Assembly (NCBI GenBank): GCA_043820105.1 | Contig: JBDREC010000099.1 | Span: 27,928 to 91,927, forward strand | From: JBDREC01 sp043820105 [NCBI: Pseudomonadota bacterium] | GTDB taxonomy: Bacteria > Bdellovibrionota_F > JAHFAK01 | Reading direction: 5' to 3' | DNA length: 64,000 nt | Shown: positions 61,675 to 64,000 of the stretch, piece after piece | Position numbering within the stretch: the first letter of the stretch is position 1 | How the letters are laid out: the number at the start of each line of letters is the position of its first letter | The notes under the pieces: model-generated | The model's database searches: none | Told to the model about the DNA's origin: nothing | Seen by the model: only the letters and a program-made list of their open reading frames with translations | Translations under genes and position numbers: made by a program

Positions 61675-63513
61675 TTAAAAAAGACTTAAACATCTTGTTT
61701 TTTGATGGTTTTCTCGCGCGATTTCAAGTGATAAAGTCCAAGATTCCATCAATAGGTCAGCATTTATTTTTTCTTCAAAACTTTGGCTTTCTTTATGTCG
61801 GTCAAAAATCGATTGAAAGATTTTTCTAGCCGAAGGATTCATTGTTTTGTAAAGTCTTTCTATTATTAATTTTACATCCACATTTTGCGGATTAAACTCA
61901 TACTTTGCAAATAATATTTTAGCCATTTCTGCTGCTATTTCCAGGTCGTCAGAAAGTAATGCTAATGAATTAATAAGCCCATTAAATCGGATTTTATTAC
62001 TATTCATTTTTAAAATAAGTTCATGCTTTAGGCCAGAGATCATTAGGGTCAATGCTTGTCTTTTGATGTCAATTGAAGTGCTTTCTTGAACAATGTTTTC
62101 TAAAAAGTTGATTTGATAATTAGCATAGTGCCAGCCATAGTAAGAAACATAGTGTTCAAACTCCATAACAATTGGGCCAATTTGATCTGGATGTGCTATT
62201 GCAATCTTAACCAATTCACCTATAACTTTATTTCTTACAAGTTCTTTTTCAATTTTGGAAGGGTTTTGATATGATATAAGATTTATGAGTTCTTTAATTT
62301 TTATTTCTAATAATTCGGCTTCATAAAATCCATGTTCAATTGGCCATGCTTTTATGGATATTCCAATTTGTACTATTAGAAAATTATCAACCTTTAGTAG
62401 TCTTTCTGCTTGTTCATCAAAAACTTCTATTGGGTATCTAGCAAAAATATTACCTAAGCCTTCAATTGCTGTGTTTTCAAGGGCTTCATCTAAGGCTAAA
62501 TTAGTTAATATGAAAACAGTTTCACTTAAAATCTCTCCAAGTCTTATTTCTTCTTTTAAGATTTTACTGCTTTCTGATGAAAATCCCATTAAGGCAATTG
62601 TGATTCCTGTTATTCTTCGTGTCGCCCATTGGCGAATTTCATCATTAAAATCGCCATTTGCAAAGCTTGAAAATATCTCTAAAGCTTCTAATGGAAATTG
62701 GTTTTTTAATAGGTCCATTAAAATAACTTTAACATGTTCAATTTCAAGGTTTTCATCCGGTGATCTCATTACTGGGTGTCGATTAAATTCAAACTCAGAA
62801 ATTTCAATGATTAAGTTAAGATTCTCTGGAAATGCAAGCTGTCTGGCTGCTACTCCGGTATAATAGGCTGCTGTATCATAATTGTGTCTTGAATCTAATC
62901 CTTTTTTTAGCCCTATGATGATTCTAGAAAAAAAATCATGGTTTTGCGCTGCAAATTTAAATATGGACATTTTTCCAATGGTTGAAATGGCATCAAATGA
63001 AATATCTTTTTCTGGACTATGGGAAAGGATTGTTTTTAGTGTATGTAAAGGACCTAAGAACTCATATATATAAGACAATTGTATTAGGGCGAGCAAATTA
63101 TGATATTTTTCATTTCCCATTTTTTTAGGATTTTTTAATAATTCTCCTATTAGGTAATCAGTTAGCATTTTACGAGATGTTTTATTTTGAGACATGGGAT
63201 AAAGTGAAATCAGCAGGGCTTTGAGTTCCTCCTGATTTAATGAGCAAACACCAGAAAAAAGAAGGCTTAAAATTTTATTTTTAGTTTCTTCAGAATAATT
63301 TAGAGTTTTTGTTGAAGAAAGAATGTGAAATTTTCTGTTTATTTCTTGTTCAATATTATTAAAAGCAGTTCTGTCATTAACATAAATATCAAAAAATCTA
63401 TCTATTTCCAAATCTATTTCTTCTGCCAGCCCGCGATTGAAGAAAAAAGTAGAAAGAATTATTATTGTTATTAATACAAGGGGTTGTGTTTTTAAAAGGA
63501 TAGAATGTTTCAT
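61675..63513 (-). CDS. Exported helical-repeat (HEAT-like) protein of unknown function
   Basis: 612 residues with a signal peptide or anchor (about 1-30, FFFNRGLAEEI). The chain is almost wholly helical with irregular helical hairpins every 35-45 residues (for example LKTILSHSPEKDISFDAISTIG and LTNLALDEALENTAIEGLGN), which suggests HEAT/ARM-like repeats. There are two or three cysteines. No family is recognised. It is the last minus-strand gene before tuf and has a 160-bp spacer downstream to the pentapeptide gene. Confidence 0.65.
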   Translation of the reverse strand: MKHSILLKTQPLVLITIIILSTFFFNRGLAEEIDLEIDRFFDIYVNDRTAFNNIEQEINRKFHILSSTKTLNYSEETKNKILSLLFSGVCSLNQEELKALLISLYPMSQNKTSRKMLTDYLIGELLKNPKKMGNEKYHNLLALIQLSYIYEFLGPLHTLKTILSHSPEKDISFDAISTIGKMSIFKFAAQNHDFFSRIIIGLKKGLDSRHNYDTAAYYTGVAARQLAFPENLNLIIEISEFEFNRHPVMRSPDENLEIEHVKVILMDLLKNQFPLEALEIFSSFANGDFNDEIRQWATRRITGITIALMGFSSESSKILKEEIRLGEILSETVFILTNLALDEALENTAIEGLGNIFARYPIEVFDEQAERLLKVDNFLIVQIGISIKAWPIEHGFYEAELLEIKIKELINLISYQNPSKIEKELVRNKVIGELVKIAIAHPDQIGPIVMEFEHYVSYYGWHYANYQINFLENIVQESTSIDIKRQALTLMISGLKHELILKMNSNKIRFNGLINSLALLSDDLEIAAEMAKILFAKYEFNPQNVDVKLIIERLYKTMNPSARKIFQSIFDRHKESQSFEEKINADLLMESWTLSLEIARENHQKTRCLSLF

Positions 63514-63591
63514 GGAATATGCCTAAAATCTAAAAATAAAATATCGCAACGCATTATCACGAAATTTTACTACTGTCAATAACTTTAAAAA

Positions 63592-63618
63592 AACCAGCAA
63601 CTAGCAACCAGCAACAAG
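63592..63618. repeat. Degenerate agcaac tandem words
   Basis: Three imperfect copies of (t/c)agcaac(c/t/a) lie in the tuf upstream spacer. This is the reverse-complement family of the words at 22655-22691. Confidence 0.6.
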
Positions 63619-63645
63619 ATTATTCATTTTTTCCAAACATTTTAG

Positions 63646-63673
63646 TTGACACTTTGAAAATATCTAGTATTAA
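63646..63673 (+). promoter_or_regulatory. Distal promoter candidate for tuf
   Basis: Perfect TTGACA (63646-63651), a 16-bp spacer and TATTAA (63668-63673). This is a good match to sigma-70 and would give a leader of about 180 nt containing the hairpin at 63706-63743. Confidence 0.5.
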
Positions 63674-63705
63674 GTGACTTCGAATTTCACCATTCTATAT
63701 ATATG

Positions 63706-63743
63706 ATAGTCTTTTGAGGAGAGACTTTGATTAAAGAGACTAT
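63706..63743 (+). other. Leader hairpin with two alternative pairings
   Basis: atagtct (63706-63712) can pair with agactat (63737-63743), while its inner agtct can instead pair with agact at 63722-63726. It lies between the two tuf promoter candidates. It may be a terminator-like or regulatory structure; no T-run follows directly. Confidence 0.35.
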
Positions 63744-63784
63744 TATTTATCTTAAAAAAAAGTAACACTTATATTAAATAATTG

Positions 63785-63813
63785 TTGACTTAGGTATATA
63801 TTGATTGTAATAA
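63785..63813 (+). promoter_or_regulatory. Proximal promoter candidate for tuf
   Basis: TTGACT (63785-63790), a 17-bp spacer and TAATAA (63808-63813), ending about 46 bp before the tuf ATG. It is probably the main promoter of this highly expressed gene. Confidence 0.55.
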
Positions 63814-63859
63814 CTCGCAATTTTTTTGACTAAAGCAAATAACTAGGAGGTTTTAGATC

Positions 63860-64000
63860 ATGGCAAAAGAGAAATTTGAAAGGGGTAAAACCCACGTAAA
63901 TGTTGGAACAATAGGACACGTAGATCATGGCAAGACTACGCTAACAGCGGCAATTACCTGTGTATTGGCAGCTAAGGGATTGACAAAGTATGTACCATAT
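63860..64000 (+). CDS. tuf: Elongation factor Tu (cut by the window end)
   Basis: The first 47 codons are present: [20 protein letters not shown], then [12 protein letters not shown], the G1 (P-loop) region of EF-Tu. It delivers aminoacyl-tRNA to the ribosome as a GTPase. A perfect AGGAGG (63845-63850) lies 9 nt before the ATG. The remainder lies beyond the window. Confidence 0.98.
   Translation, partial: MAKEKFERGKTHVNVGTIGHVDHGKTTLTAAITCVLAAKGLTKYVPY

Larger units (their letters stand above)
63514..63859. other. 346-bp divergent spacer upstream of tuf
   Basis: It contains degenerate agcaac repeat words (63592-63618), two promoter candidates for tuf, a hairpin region (63706-63743) and the tuf ribosome-binding site. 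No tRNA genes are present, although tuf in many bacteria follows a tRNA cluster. Confidence 0.75.

Noticed and set aside
1-64000. CRISPR arrays, tRNA, rRNA, riboswitches, transposases and prophage genes
   Set aside because: I scanned all gaps for spaced exact repeats, tRNA T-loop phrases and known protein families and found none; the tandem words here have no regular spacers.

Overview
The window is about 64 kb of low-GC DNA (roughly one third G+C by eye) from a diderm (Gram-negative) bacterium using the standard bacterial code; TAA, TAG and TGA all serve as stops. The envelope evidence is many lipoproteins with lipoboxes, Lgt, several outer-membrane barrels (FadL-like, DUF481-like, two unnamed), MltA, an HtrA/DegP protease, a TolQ/ExbB protein, and a MurE carrying the DNPR motif of meso-diaminopimelate-adding enzymes. 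A sigma-54 activator with an FHA domain, a PilZ-PilT fusion, DUF4912 next to GH57, and DUF362 ferredoxin proteins suggest an uncultured lineage of the broad deltaproteobacterial type. That placement is an inference and I cannot name a taxon. There are no tRNA or rRNA genes, CRISPR arrays, transposases or prophage genes that I can see, so this looks like ordinary chromosome.

Layout. 0-9.9 kb: an Ig-like surface protein, cysS, an unknown gene, then a minus-strand set DUF4912 / GH57 alpha-glucan branching enzyme / fucosyltransferase-like protein, followed by a ChaN-like protein and a small barrel. 9.9-13.8 kb: plus-strand run rarA, a divergent OMP-decarboxylase-family protein, a HAD phosphatase and a DUF318/SO_0444-type permease. 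13.8-21 kb: minus strand with an FHA-GGDEF(degenerate)-sigma54 activator, two lipoproteins sharing a new-looking module, rlmN and two secreted unknowns. 21-25.2 kb: a membrane zinc protease, a PhoB/PhoR-type two-component pair, then a gene-free 593 bp stretch filled by two very large hairpins. 25.2-35.2 kb: coaD, tolQ, lgt, a lipoprotein, pilZ-pilT, a barrel with a SurA-like partner, rimI, a DUF362 protein and a FadL-like porin. 35.2-38.9 kb: three SPFH (HflK/HflC-like) genes, one fused to a cation diffusion facilitator. 39-43.3 kb: manB-manC (GDP-mannose supply), and two orphan Opp-type permeases. 43.4-51 kb: TPR protein, RumA/RlmD-type methyltransferase, radical SAM protein with an in-frame repeat insertion, small secreted proteins, a gene remnant, a 55-residue Cys protein and htrA. 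51-57.4 kb: murE, a TrmN6-like methyltransferase, alaS, a class IV aminotransferase and fur. 57.5-64 kb: an exported HAD-like protein with a membrane partner, mltA, a pentapeptide protein, an exported helical protein and the start of tuf.

Two themes run through the window. First, intergenic DNA is full of short, imperfect, tandem or palindromic words of several families, two of which have become part of coding sequences. Second, convergent genes are packed nearly end to end (1, 4, 6, 12 and 17 nt gaps, and one 87-nt overlap). The most unusual items are the paired ~200 bp hairpins at 24.6-25.2 kb, the CDF-SPFH fusion at 37.1-38.9 kb, the repeated two-cysteine module of the lipoproteins at 15.8-17.6 kb, and the repeat-derived insertion in the radical SAM gene at 46.5 kb.
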